The notes below the pieces were generated by a model. The model was not told the origin of the DNA. It ran no database searches and saw only the letters and a list, made by a program, of their open reading frames with translations. A program made the translations under genes and the position numbers. A stretch of DNA of 64,000 nucleotides, from the NCBI GenBank assembly GCA_963922205.1, contig CAWUHX010000367.1, forward strand, positions 62,001 to 126,000. Reading direction: 5' to 3'. This DNA is from Romanomermis culicivorax. Lineage: Eukaryota; Nematoda; Enoplea; Mermithida; Mermithidae. Shown in pieces: positions 22,904-35,599 of the stretch; within the stretch, counting starts at the first letter, position 1, and every line of letters begins with the position of its first letter.

Positions 22904-24925
22904 CCTGTACAGGGGGCACACTTCGACCTCAATGTGCCTTGACCGACTCGAACGTTAAATTTGATGATGCAATGTCTCCCAATTTTAATGCAATTCTTGA
23001 AATCTAACAATCTAACAGTTTTACTCGATTTTTACAAAGATTTTTGTTTGGAACACAATTTTTACATATTTGGGATATGTCTTTCGATGATTCCCTATGT
23101 AACCATTGTTTTCATGACATGTTTTTCATTTATTCGGGACACAATGTCCTATGCCTTTTTGTAACATGTGTCCCAAATACATGAAAAATGTGTCCTGAAA
23201 ACAATGGTTATGCGGAAATGATCAAAAAATGTGTTCCAAATATGTAAAAATTGTGTTTAGAACAAAAATTTTTGTGAAAAATCGAGTAAAACCATTAGAT
23301 CCTATGACCCTCTGACGTTTTTTAAATGATTTTTCACTAATACACAATACAAACAACAGACTATGGTCAACAACTGTAGTATCGATTTTTTTTCAATTTT
23401 ATACTTTGTTGTAATCTAATGGCTCTACAAAATTTTTGTACTATTTAAGCTAGTAAAAATGGGATCCTACTCTTAGAATCTGATGGCCTTTACTTGTTGT
23501 AACAAAACTTTAGTGTTAGACTTGAGGTCAGTATTACTATTGCATCTTAAGCAAGTCTCTACAACATTATAACATATAAAAAAGTTAAGTTCTAGCTGAG
23601 TACCAGCTTGGCCAGTATTTCTAAAAAATTGTTAAGCTGCAGCTGAGCAAGAGACTTAAGATTCAAGCTTAAGTCTTGAACTTAAGTCCATTCGACCATT
23701 AAGCTGGAGCTTAAGTCTGACCAGTATTACAAAAGTTAAGCTAGAGCTTAAGCTGCAGCTTCACATGAAAAAGTTAAGACTGGGGGCTAGCTGCTTTAAG
23801 TTGGTATTTTATGTTGTTATACAATAATGACTGGTCATTTGGTTATATTGCTTGGTGAAAGAGAATGTCAAGAAATCACATTTTTTGTGAATTTCTTTTT
23901 CATTTTTCATTTTCATTAAAAAGATCAACAAGAGGATCGATGGATGAATAAATTGAAGAAATTTTGATGACAAAAATGACCACAAAAAGCAAGGACAAAA
24001 AAGTGACAACGAAAAAGATGACGACAAAAATTGCAAAACTTTTCTTAGAAAATCGATAATGACTAATCACTTTACTTCATATATGCCATCCATGTTAGTA
24101 TTTTTCAATATGTTCAATGCATATAGATACTAGGTACTACTGTCGGATTATGCACACAGAAGAAAATGAACATCATAGAGACAGAATAAACCCACAAAAA
24201 ATGTTGATGCAAAAAGTTAAGCTACAACTTAAGTTTTGCTAAGCAGCAGCTTAACTTCTTAGTAATACCGACTCAAGCTGTAGCTTAACCAAGTTCCATC
24301 TTAACTTTCCACACAAAAAATACAAAGATGTAGTTAAGCAAGATGGTCATAAGCTCCAGCTCAAACTTAAGCTCCAGCTTTATAGTAATACTGGCCCCTG
24401 TTTTTCCAAGAACAATACAAAACAAAATAAACTGTCCAACAAACAATAAAACTATTGAAATGATTTATTGTAGACAAGATGGTCAATAGTTGATGCACAT
24501 GATGGTGACAAATTACCAGACAGTATAGTATTACAAATTTTAAAAAAATATAATGAGCTAAACAACTTCCTCCACTGGTGGAGTAAGTCTCTCTATAATT
24601 GTACTCCTCAGACCCCAATATAAGAGGGACACAGCCTGCAAGCATGCAAAAAAGGTAATTGGAAGCCCAATTCTGTCTGAATGGTCATACAGGTCATGAT
24701 GGTCATAATGGTAGAAAATGGTCTGCTTTATGTGTAAAACCTTGAAAAAGTCAATATATGATCAAACATCCTTTGTACAGGATCATGCTGTACTTGAAGG
24801 ACTACAAAATTATGATGTTACAAAAATGAACAGAGTGGCCACTTTGTATGTTCTATGTTGAACTCTTTGTCAAAAAAAGGAACAAATATGCATTATGCCA
24901 ACTTTTGTACTGGTATTTACACATC
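22904..24925 (+). repeat. Left Polinton TIR, interrupted
   Basis: Inverted match to 34305-35565 in blocks: ttcgacct...aatgtgcctt, the palindromic block near 23005-23300, gactatggtcaacaactgtagtatc, then gtgcatcaactattgaccat, accagacagtatagtatta and catgatggtcataatgg. The block from 23527 to 24395 has no partner and is an insertion. Confidence 0.8.
23527..24395. mobile_element. 870 bp TIR element rich in AGCTTAAG, inserted in the Polinton left TIR
   Basis: Left end gtcagtattactattgca and right end tatagtaatactggcc are inverted. The interior repeats AAGCTTAAG/AGCTCCAGCTTAA words near both ends. It is absent from the right TIR, so it arrived after the Polinton formed. No ORF is convincing. Confidence 0.7.
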
Positions 24926-25196
24926 ATTTCTGAAAAGCTGTTAGGTTAGGTTTGACACACAAAATTGTCTGAAGGGATCAATTTGCTATAGCATTTTACA
25001 AATAAAAAGGTTTTCATATGTTGTCATACTGTATTAGGGTGACTAATTCTTTTTTACTGTATGGCATTGACCACTGTCTTATATATCATTCCAGCAAAAG
25101 TTGGAATAAATGTGAAATGAAAAGGTAGGAAGTTTATAAGCACATTAAAGGTTATTATAATGTAGAAAAATTATATGTGTGAAACATGTAAAACTA

Positions 25197-25441
25197 TAGT
25201 CTGTTTTTTATAAAATGCTTCCAGATGCAAAAGTGACACAAATCAGTACGGTCGTCGAAATTGTTTACAGAAAGTTCTTACTGTAAAAGTTTTCACTCGA
25301 AAAATCGCTGAAGGTCAGGCCAGTATGCTCAGAAATTTCCAGCCCTACATGATATTTTGTTCATCAGAAAATCGCAAAAATCTGAAATACTACTTGCTTT
25401 CCACTTTCATTATTTGGAAGCATTTCAAGAAAAACAGACTA
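25197..25441. mobile_element. TA MITE (TAGTCTGTTTTT family), 245 bp
   Basis: Flanked by TA (25195-25196 and 25442-25443). Ends tagtctgttttttataaaat and catttcaagaaaaacagacta are inverted. Same length, 245 bp, as the copy 62062-62306. Confidence 0.8.
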
Positions 25442-26802
25442 TAATAAATATTGCTAGCAAAAGAAATTATGTAAGAGTATAACAAATGAGTGACAATTTC
25501 CTGGAATGTGCTCATAGTTTTATGCAATCCATAATTCTAGAAACGCTCAATCTAAAAGTTTGCTCATTTGTCTCTAAAATTTGGACAAGAATGACCACCC
25601 CATCCATAAAATTTAGCTTATAATTACATATAGCTTAGAGTAAATATCACATTAACAGTATACAGTAATTTTTTGTTTTTTCAATTTTTTTTACAGATTT
25701 TATTACAGCACAAACTTTGACTTCCCTTGACTGCATACATTTAGCTTCAACTGCACGGGAATCAATGATGCCTTGTTCTAAACAGGGTGTAAAAGAGTGT
25801 AAAGGACTCTTTTATTGGCTTAGTTTTTATGTGTTTTGTATTTTATTTTATGCTTCTATAATTTCATGGATGATGTAGGTGTTTCTGACTTAGAGTTGAG
25901 CTGCAATATATAGATTAGTATGACTATGAAAGCTGCATGAGAGTTGTCTTATGATTTTCAAACAGCTGCAGCACAGATTTTCGAGTGTATGTGTTTTGCA
26001 TTGTTTCTATTCGTTGAGTTTTCAAGATTGTTTACAAAAAATGCTATTTTCAAATGTATTTTTATTTTTTCCAGTAATTTACAGTGAATTTTATTGTGTA
26101 TAATTATTAAAAAAATATATTGCTATTAAAAACAGGGTAAAAACAGGAAAGAGAGAAAAAAGACCCTATACTTGTCGAAAAAGACCCTATACTTGTCGAA
26201 AAAAAGACCCTATACTTGTCGAAAAATCATATATTTCATTTGATATTTTGACAAGTGCATGATGTTTTTCCACTTCTGCTTTACAATGTTATGTTTTGAA
26301 GTATAACTATATGTCATGTGTTGAGAATTTACATATGTAACTTGATGCATCTTTCGATAAAGTGATAGATGCTAAAGTAAAGTAACTAAATAACACCCCA
26401 ATTTTTCTAGTATTCCAAGAAGTGTCAAGTAAAATCGATCTCTGATGTTAAATGACATTGTATTTTGAAACCCTTTTTATTTTTAATAATAAATGCAGGT
26501 AATGTGGAACCTTTCCAATTTGAACAAAGAAATGATGAGCTAAAATACATTAAAAATTCCATCAAACAAAATACAAAAACCATACAATAAGTTTGTTTCC
26601 TGTTAAATAAGCTGTATTAAACACACTCATCTATAAATCAGGCTAAAATCATTCATTTTCATAAAATAATACAATGTACTTCATCCAATTTATAATACAA
26701 ATTGTCAATGAAATCTGTGCATATTTCACATGCTTCTTCAAGTTCTACTATTAAAATCTGTGTAAAATAGCCAAAAGGTGTTGTCTTCTTCCAACCAATG
26801 GC

Positions 26803-27800
26803 CACCATTTTTTTCCTCAGAAAGATTCTTTTGAGGAAAAAAATTTAGGAACGAGGAAAAAAATTTTGGGTATGGTTCTCATTGTGGAAAAAATTTTGGT
26901 GAATTCAAAACTGAAAAGATACACTTTGTTGTTAACTTTAAAAGGCCAAAATCTCAAATTTTTCAAGGGCTTAGTCATTATTTTCTATCAGGCATGACCA
27001 TTAGCATAACTACTTCCACTTACTAACTAATGCTCAACAGGTTCTATTGATAAACTTGACTTGTCTCATTTTCCAATTGTTAACAGTCAATATTTCATCA
27101 AAAGTATAGATTTTTCATCAGTTCTCTCAATTTTTTTCTCTCAGGGCTTGGAATTTTACAGACATTTTTGACATGAAATTTTGGACTTGTAGATAATGCA
27201 GATTTAATGCATCATTCTAGGATGCATCTTTAGAACTTTATTGCATAAATATTTGTTGCAGAGATTCATTTTCCAGTGTTTTGGAATATGAAAACTCAAA
27301 AATTTTTGTGATGCCTTGTACTGGATTGAGGATCAAATTACACTTTATCTGTTCCATTTTAATCTATTTTTTAGTATTGTGAAGGTTCATTTTCCAGTGT
27401 TTTAGTAAGTGAAAATCTGAAAAATTTTTCTGATGCTCAGTGCTGGACTATGAAATGAATAAAGTTGGATAATTCTAATCAGAACCCTAGAAATGTTAAT
27501 AGCTGACAAATTCATGAGAACTCTATTGTTAATATGTTTTTTGCTTATGTGGAACAACAGAATATTATTCATCAGCTCAATCTGACTAACCTGTATAGAA
27601 TTTTCTCAATTTCATCCTCAGTTTTGCAGTTTATTGGCTCAAAAAACATAGGAATTCTTGTGTATGCTCCTAAAAACCAGAAAAAAGCACCCATGGCTAC
27701 ATTATAAACATTTTTGAAAACGTGGAAAATTTTGGGAGAGGAGCAAAAAAATTTGTGTTTGGTCCTCATGTGGAAAAAATATTTGATGAAAAAAATCGTG
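26803..27800. mobile_element. TTCCTC-word hAT-like element inserted in the Polinton, 998 bp
   Basis: Starts caccatttttttcctcag and ends with ...aaaaaaatcgtg. The skeleton matches the disrupted copy 44443-52868 almost throughout: gaggaaaaaaatttaggaac, tattttctatcaggc, agcacccatggctacattataaac. It supplies the empty-site comparison for the CTGCAC element at 45413. Non-coding. Confidence 0.75.
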
Positions 27801-28309
27801 AATAGGCATATTTGTCTTCACAAATCATCACACATCTCTGTTATTTGTTTATAGGAAGCATTCATTTCAGATGAAAAGAAACTTCAGAAAATATTGCTAA
27901 TAAGCATTTTTTTGTTTCTGCATTAAATGCTGATCTACAAATGATTTTACTACAAAAGTTTGAAATTATAATGTTTAAACTTTTATGTTGTTTTTTAGTA
28001 ACTGCAATAGCCCTTCAACCAATGCCGACATTTGTGTAGACTAGGCAATGGAGAATAAGCAACTATTCAATGGAAAAATTGTATCATAAACTGGAAAATA
28101 TAAACAGAAATTTAATTTTGAAGTATTAGTGTTGTTTTATCAGAGAATCTATTCCAAGGGAAAAAAATACTCAAAATACAACTATGCACATTCCACAATT
28201 TGTTTTTCACCATCATTTTACTTAAAGAGGCACACACACGAAACTATTGTACTACAATCAAACTAATAAAATCATCAATATTGATAAACAAATGTGATAA
28301 TTGTTTGAA

Positions 28310-28843
28310 TCATATCTTCGTTTTCGTTTTTGTAATCATAATTATTATCAATGAATTGCGATACAGTCTCCTCATCAATTTATGCCCATAAGTAGTAAAA
28401 AATATATTAGGGTAAATAGGAATCAATTTTTCCATTGCTTTGTAAGTCTTGCCATCATGCCACTCCAAGATATAACTAAAACAATTATCAATACATCCAA
28501 CTTTTTTATATAAATCAATAATTGTAGGAGGCATATTGGCATTGTAAATCAATTGATGCTCTTGATTTTTGTGACCCTTTACACAATATGATTTGAATCA
28601 GATACCTTTATAAAGGCTTTATAAAGGGACTCCACTGTATATTATAATATATAACTTTTCAGCACTAATGATGTTACAATAAATATACCAAGGATTTTTG
28701 ACACAACAGGGAATTTTCATGTTAACTATATGTTCAATAAAAGTTGAATCATCATAATCAGGATCCAAATAATTGATAAATAAACCAGAAGAGGAAAAAT
28801 GACTTTTTTCACAATTGGTAAAGGAGCTTGAAGAAGTGGACAT
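28310..28843 (-). pseudogene. Degraded reading frames inside the Polinton, unidentified
   Basis: Two minus-strand segments (28843-28619 and 28552-28310) look like pieces of one former protein, with phrases such as FINYLDPDYDDSTFIEHI and GCIDNCFSYILEWHDGKTYK. They run opposite to the polymerase and may be a lost Polinton accessory gene. I do not recognise the family. Confidence 0.35.
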
Positions 28844-29509
28844 TTCAAAGTATTATGTAAAGCATCATATTCTTTACTAATATATATAAAAATTTTGTTT
28901 CTATAATTTAGCCATTTCCAAACTTCCTAAATAAAAAATGCATTTTTCATTAGTTCATTATTGGGTTATTGGAAGAGGTTACCTGTTTAGTTAATTGACT
29001 ATTTCATCCTTTGTACAAATTGATTCATTTCAAGCTTCGGCCATTAATTTCAAGTGTCATTGTGTAGCCCAAACTAGTCCTGTATTATACATTGTCAATA
29101 ATTGATCTTTGAATTCTCAACTCATGATTTCCCAAAGTACAGTGTCAAGGTAGAAATATTTCGAACTTCAGTATAGCCCAAGTGTAGTCCATTTTTAGCA
29201 TTACTCAACTGAAATTGTTGTATCATTGATGGTATTGTCATTGTTGTCTGCAACAGTTGCATTGCTGACCGTGATGATAAGTTTTGTGTTTCATAACAAA
29301 ACAATGTATAATTTCCTAGTACAAAAACATTATAGTAGAGCAAAATAATTTAGCACAATATTTTCTGACTTTCCAACTTCCCAAAAAAGAGAGAGAATAA
29401 ACTTGGAAGCTCTGCTAAAGTTTTTGTCTATATGTAAATCAAAATTCTATATATGGTTTTGACCTTACCATATCAAGTTACTGCTATGCAATAAGAAAAC
29501 AGAACAAAA

Positions 29510-32500
29510 TTGTATGAATGTAATTTGAAACTTACAGCATTGAATATACAGATTTTGTTACGATTTTTTTGCTATAGAGAAGCAGTGTGTTTTTCAACTA
29601 TGCATCCTATATATGAAGATATTGGTTTAGAGGAAGAGTTTGAAAACATCAGTTTAGATTCATCCGATGATGCTAACATTGATCCAATCTTGGAAGATAG
29701 ATATAACTTCAGACGAAGAAGAAGAAAAAGAAGAAAATGTTGCACTATATGAAAATCCTGATGATGAAAATTAAATTTATAATTTTAAACTGTTGCGTCT
29801 TAACCCTAACAGTGCTGAATCAAATCAAGAAGGTTACAACTCTATTACTCCTGACAAATTTTTGAAATGGAGGATCATAGTATTATTAATATCCTAAATT
29901 TTTATATGCAAGGTCACAAATATTTATTACTTTTCTGCAATTTCGATCCTATGGACGATTTGAATAGTTGATTGATTCCAATTTTTCAAAGGATTATTGG
30001 TAGAGTATTGAAAAACATAGATGATGATGCTTAAGTTGACTTTTCATTCAATCATCCTGATTTAAAAGATGGGCAAGTCTTAGTTCTGTTTCAGCTGAAA
30101 CAAACTTTGGCTGATGAGCTAGTCTTCGATACTGTAAATGCTGTTTTACAATTAAAAGAGCAAGTAAATTGACAAAAGACAACCATTAATTTAAATGATA
30201 ACAGTAATTCCTCAGCAAGGTTTAGGTATCCATAATATTTATCAATACAAAATGCATAAAGACTCTTTGGAAAACAAACATTGTATTATTCAAATCAAAA
30301 ACACTGATAATATGTATTTTGCTCAAGCTCTAGTTGTTGCTATAGCTCACATTCATAAAGATGATCTGAATCTGAAATATAAGTGGGAAAATATTCGAAG
30401 ATCCAACAAACATATTGTTTTTCAAAAAAGGGTAGCTAAGCAGCTCATGCATAAAGCAGGCTCAAGCAATCATCAAGGATCTTGTGGTTTTAATGAATGG
30501 CCCAAATTTCAAGCAATTTTGCCTTATTATAAAATTAAACTTCTCTGTAAAGAGCAGTATAAAGTTTTTTGATCATAGCAATTATTGCGACTGTTGCAAT
30601 GCAGCTCACAATAAGAAATGCAGACATAGATATAAACACTTATGTAAAATGTGCTACTATAGTCCTCTCCATAATCAATTTTATGCATGAAAATGCAAAG
30701 ACTGCAATGGTTACGCTGAGAATGATGATTTTTAAATTGACATAAAAAAGTTTACACCCTAAAGCATGGAGTTTTGAAGCAACAGAAATCATCAGCTATA
30801 TGTGATTGGATCAAATGTTGTCTAGTTTGTAATGTCTTATATACTGGTTTCAATATCAAGCTGCGTAAATGCAGATACTTTACTTGTCATATGTGCAAGA
30901 AAGATGTTCTGATAAAAGTTTATAATTTTCTATATTTTACAAATGATTTTATGGGTGATCAATGTTATATGGAACTTAAAAGTGATAAAAATAGGTATGG
31001 CCCATGCATTAGCAATGATAATAATCATGATGATGATGAAAACAATCCAAATTATTTGGATAAAAATGAAATCATACAAAAATTTGTTTTTTATGATTTT
31101 GAAGGAACACAAGAAAAAGTGTTAAAGCAGAGCAAACATGATGATGTTTTGAAGCATATACCCAACTTATCTCAAGTGCATACTATATACAATGAACATT
31201 GTTGTACAAATGATGGCATCTGCAATTATTGCAAGAGAGAATGTCTTTTCAGAGGACAACAATGTCTGGAGGAATTTTGTTTTTATCTTTTCAAGAAGGA
31301 CATGAAAAATGTTACAGCAATCATACACAACTTGCGAGGTTTTGATGGTCAATTTATCATGCAATTTCTGTATTGAAATAGTCACAGTAAATTCGACCAA
31401 GGCAATAAAGGTATATGCAAATTTTCTAGAATTTTAAAAAACATTAGCATTCTTGCAGAGCTTGAGTTGATGTGTATTAGAGTCAGATCAGTTAAAATCA
31501 TTTGAAAATCACTTTCCACATTTTTTCAATGAACTGTCAAATGAAGGATATGTATGGCCATATCCTGCTCCTGATACGTACAGGTACAATAACATGAAAA
31601 ATGATGCACATCAAAAATTTTTGGAATGGTATTTTTGAAATGCAGTAATCACAGTTTTTTATTTATAATGCTTCTATTCTATTTTTAAAATTTTTAGGGT
31701 AATGTTTTCGATTCTGATAAAGAACTAGTCAAATATTGTAAAAGGGATGAACAAGTTGCATGCGATTTCATAATATTTTCATGGAAGACACTAATGTTAA
31801 TCATTTCGAAATTTCTTTCATTATAGCAAGGGTATGCAACGAAGTTTTCAAACAAATTTTTTTAAACCAAATACAATAAGATTTTTACCCTACAACAGGT
31901 ACAGACACAAAGAGACTATTATTGCATTAAAATGGATAAAATGGTATTCACATACCCACAACAATTTGTTTATATGGCACAAACTCAATGGCAGTGAAGT
32001 CCAAGTTGGTCAATATAAAGTTGATGGTATGTTGGGTAAGTTGTGATTATCTCTAAATTGATTTTTGTTAAAAATTATTTTATTGTAGGAAAAACAATTT
32101 TCAAATTCCACAAATGTTATTGGCATGTCTGTCCCAAATGTATGATTTGTCGAATTGAGTTAACAGCTGATGCTAAAATCCATGCAAAAAGAACTTATGA
32201 GTGAACAACTAGAAAAAATGTAGAACTGTAAAATATGGGTTATGTAGTCATTAAACTTTGGGAGTATGAATTCCTGAAGCATTTGTACAACAACAACAAA
32301 ATGAAAACTTTTTTTGATGCAATCAAAATTGTAGACTCAATAAATCCTAGAGACAGTGAACAAAATTTTTCTATTAATTGTTTTTAATTTTTCTGCATTT
32401 TTTGGAGGTTGTACAAATACAGTCAAATTGTATCATCAAATAAGACACAATTCAGATGGTACACCTGCAGAGAAAATTAATCATAGTGACATTTGCAGTT

Positions 32501-34139
32501 TGTACCTATATATCAACAAATATGGTAAATACCCTCTTGGACATCCTCAAATATTAATAGAAGGATTTTAAGAAGTAACTAAAGACAATTAGTGATATGA
32601 AGGTTCATAGTCAAAGGTACCATAGGGAACTTTTCAGTCAATGCATGGATACCTTAACTGGTAGAAATATTTTTCCATCTAATAAACTTTTCAGACTCTC
32701 AACATTGCACGAGTGAAGTATGCCCTTCAGGATTGAAACAATAAAACAAGAACATAAATACATCAGCAAAATATGGAAATACGAAATTATAATTCTTGAT
32801 GAATCCAAGATTTGTAAAAATTCTGGTAAATGAGCTTTAGCCAAGCTAATGTTGAACTCATTCTGGGGAAACATAAAAATTTTTACTGTTAACATTTGTA
32901 CTTAGAAAATGTTATACTTTCATAGTTTGGTCAGCATAATAATTTATTGGAAACTGTTATTCTCAACAATCCAAAAAATATTTTGACATTGTTTTCAATC
33001 CTATAAACCTTGTTAAATCAATCAATTTGATCAATGATGCTTTGATAGCCATGACATTGTCAGGGGCAAATGACAAAATGAAAAAATGAAGATTTTTGGG
33101 ATTTTATTAAAACAAATTAAGAATTTGAAAAACTACTTTTCCATGCATAAAATAAACGTGGCGCCATAATTGCTCAATAAAGTTATATCCAAATGCCCAA
33201 CAGCGAACTTTAGAAATTTAAACTAACAAATTACGAAATTTTAAGGCTAACAAAATACACTAAAATTTATTATTAGAAGATTGGTATTTATAGAAAACTG
33301 GTAATGTTAGGTTATATGGAGGAGGTATTATGGTAGATGATTACGGTAGTTAAGGTGTGGTAAAATTTAGCTAGGTTTCATTATGGTTAGATAAGGATAG
33401 GACATTGGATCAGATATTTTCGTAAGATAGCTGGACTAGGTAGCATTTGCTATGATAAATAGTTGACAGACGCATAAGGGCCAAACTGCATTAGCCCAGG
33501 CTAATGAATCAACCACGTATGCTTACTATAGGATTGGTAAGTTCAGGATTAATGTATTGATGCAAATTGGTCAAAGTTTGGAACTTTCGGGAATGGCAGT
33601 GTTAGGAACCAGTGACAGGATTACAAATATCGTCTAGAAATAATAAAAATAAGAAAACAATTTGTCATAATAAAACTACAGTAAACTGTATCTAAAAATG
33701 ATTCTTCTTTACAACATATACTCAACATAAAGATTTCAGAGAACTCATGGGTAATACAAATGCCACTATAGCTGCTAACACTATGGCCTAAGCTTGTGTT
33801 AAAATATATTCGTACCTTGAGCAATTTGGAAATCATGTTTTATATTTTGCTACAGATAGTTTAATTTATTTATCAAAAATTGGAAAACATCAACCCAGTA
33901 TACCTTTTATTTGATGTTTAAGGGAGATGACTGATGAATTACAAAATTACAGTAATGATTCATACATTACCAAATTTATCAGAGGAGGTCCAACCAATTA
34001 TGCTTTCCACATTTACAGCTCTTCAACTCGTAAAAGAGTTCAAGGTTTGACATTAACATCTGATGCAATGAAAAAAGTAAACTTTTATTCATTACAGTGT
34101 TTACTTCATGCATTTATTAAAAATAATGGACATGAATAA
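29510..34139 (+). pseudogene. Polinton protein-primed DNA polymerase B (pPolB), pseudogene
   Basis: Scattered frames in order: an acidic then basic N-terminus (29588-29752), the conserved pre-exonuclease region (AQALVVAIAHIHKD at about 30320), exonuclease I YDFEGTQ (about 31092), exonuclease II HNLRGFDGQF (about 31326) and exonuclease III KELVKYCKRD (about 31725). A CYWHVCPKC segment (about 32107) and polymerase A DICSLYLYINKYGKYPLGHP (32488-32547) follow. Polymerase C is YFATDSLIY (33841-33870), and then GGPTNYAF. The family replicates the element by protein-primed synthesis. Inactive here: many stops and shifts, Pro to Leu in motif A (normally SLYP), and the first Asp of the DTDS motif replaced by Ala. 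Short intron-like gaps with GT/AG occur near 31628-31697 and 32037-32088. Confidence 0.85.
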
Positions 34140-34304
34140 TTTGTTGTGCATAGTTTAAAAATTGGAAGACAGAAAAATAGAAAAATCATTAAATGCAAAA
34201 GCTTAAAAAGATTTTGCATTGTTTATGATACATGTGTTTTTAAATAATAATTTGTATACTTATCCTAATAGTTGGTGTTGAAATGTGAACATTTTTTGTT
34301 ACAT

Positions 34305-35565
34305 ATAATAAAATCTGTACAAAAGTTTGTGAATGCTTATTAGTTCCTTTTTTAATGAATAGTTCAACTTGTAACACACAAAGTGGTCACTTTGATCTTT
34401 TTTGTGACATCATAATGTAGCAGTGTCCAAGTACAGTATAATTCTGTACAAAGTATGCTTCATTGTATATAGACTTTTTCAAGGTTTTAGGCACAAAGCA
34501 GACCAATTTCTGACCATTATGACCATCATGACCTGTGTGACTGTTCTTAGAGTATTGTTCCTTCCATTAATTTTTTTGTACAAATGCAGGTGGTGCTCCT
34601 CTCACATTGGGGCCTGAGAGGTGCAATGTTTGAGAGACTTCCTTGGCCAGTGGCCGAAGTTGTCTAGCTCATTAGAATTTTTTAAAATTTGTAATATGAT
34701 ACTGTCTGGTAATATACTGTCTGCTATGCCTGGTAAATCAATACCAACAGGTGCATCAGCTGTTGACCACCGACTCAACAATAATTCACTTTAATAGTTT
34801 CATGTTTTGTTGAATGGTCAGTTTGTCCTGCTCATTCTTGAAAAATGCATCTAATGCTTAAATTTTGTAACAATGAGTAAAACCATTGAATTTTAAAGGT
34901 CCCGGGCATAGGATCTAATGATCTAATGATTAACTCACTAAAATTATGCAAAAATTTGGTAAAACTATTAGATTTTACTGAAAAATATATAATTTTTCAA
35001 AAAAAAATTGATACTACAGCTGTTAACTATAGTCTGCAGGATATCCATTTGGTTATGCATCTTTTAAAAACTTTTAAAAACGCCTGATCAGAGAGTCATA
35101 GGATCTAATGATCTAATGGGTTTACTCATTTTTTAAAAGATTTTACAAAAAATTTTGGTTGGGACACAATTTCTACATATTCAGGGCATGTTTCCAATGA
35201 TTCCCTATGCTAGGCATTGTTTTTGGAACATGTTTTTTACTGTTTTAGGACACATTTTTCTACAAAATGCATGGAAAATTGTGTTTTTAAACTGTGAAAA
35301 ACAGGTCCTGAATATGTAAAAATTGTGTTTTTTTTGGTTTTTTAAAATTATTTTATCTCCTGTAAAAACCAACTATTAAATCGTTAGATATCAAGAGTTG
35401 CATTAAAATTTTTGGAAGACATTGTTTCATCAATTTTACTGTCCAAGTTGTCGAAGTACATTCAGGTCGAATTTTACCCATTCAAGTTTCAGGTGTGCTT
35501 TCTACATGGAAGTCAAATTTACCCATTGAAGCTTCAGGCGTACTTTCTACACCCCCTGTATTATT
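34305..35565 (-). repeat. Right Polinton TIR
   Basis: Inverted partner of the left TIR without the 870 bp insertion. Its outer end carries a roughly 44-bp direct duplication (aagtttcaggtgtgctttct and aagcttcaggcgtactttct, 35480-35560). Confidence 0.8.
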
Positions 35566-35599
35566 CCCACATGGTTTAACAAAATTTGGATCATATTGT

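Larger units (their letters stand above)
22900..35565. mobile_element. Polinton/Maverick element, degraded, 12.7 kb
   Basis: Long terminal inverted repeats (22904-24925, interrupted, and 34305-35565) enclose a degraded protein-primed family B DNA polymerase. That is the signature of self-synthesising Polinton/Maverick transposons. The usual integrase, ATPase, protease and capsid genes were not recognised, and the length is short for the family (commonly 15-20 kb), so it is decayed and probably deleted. Later insertions lie at 23527-24395, 25197-25441 and 26803-27800. Outer ends are approximate; the flanking 6-bp duplication was not fixed. Confidence 0.8.
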
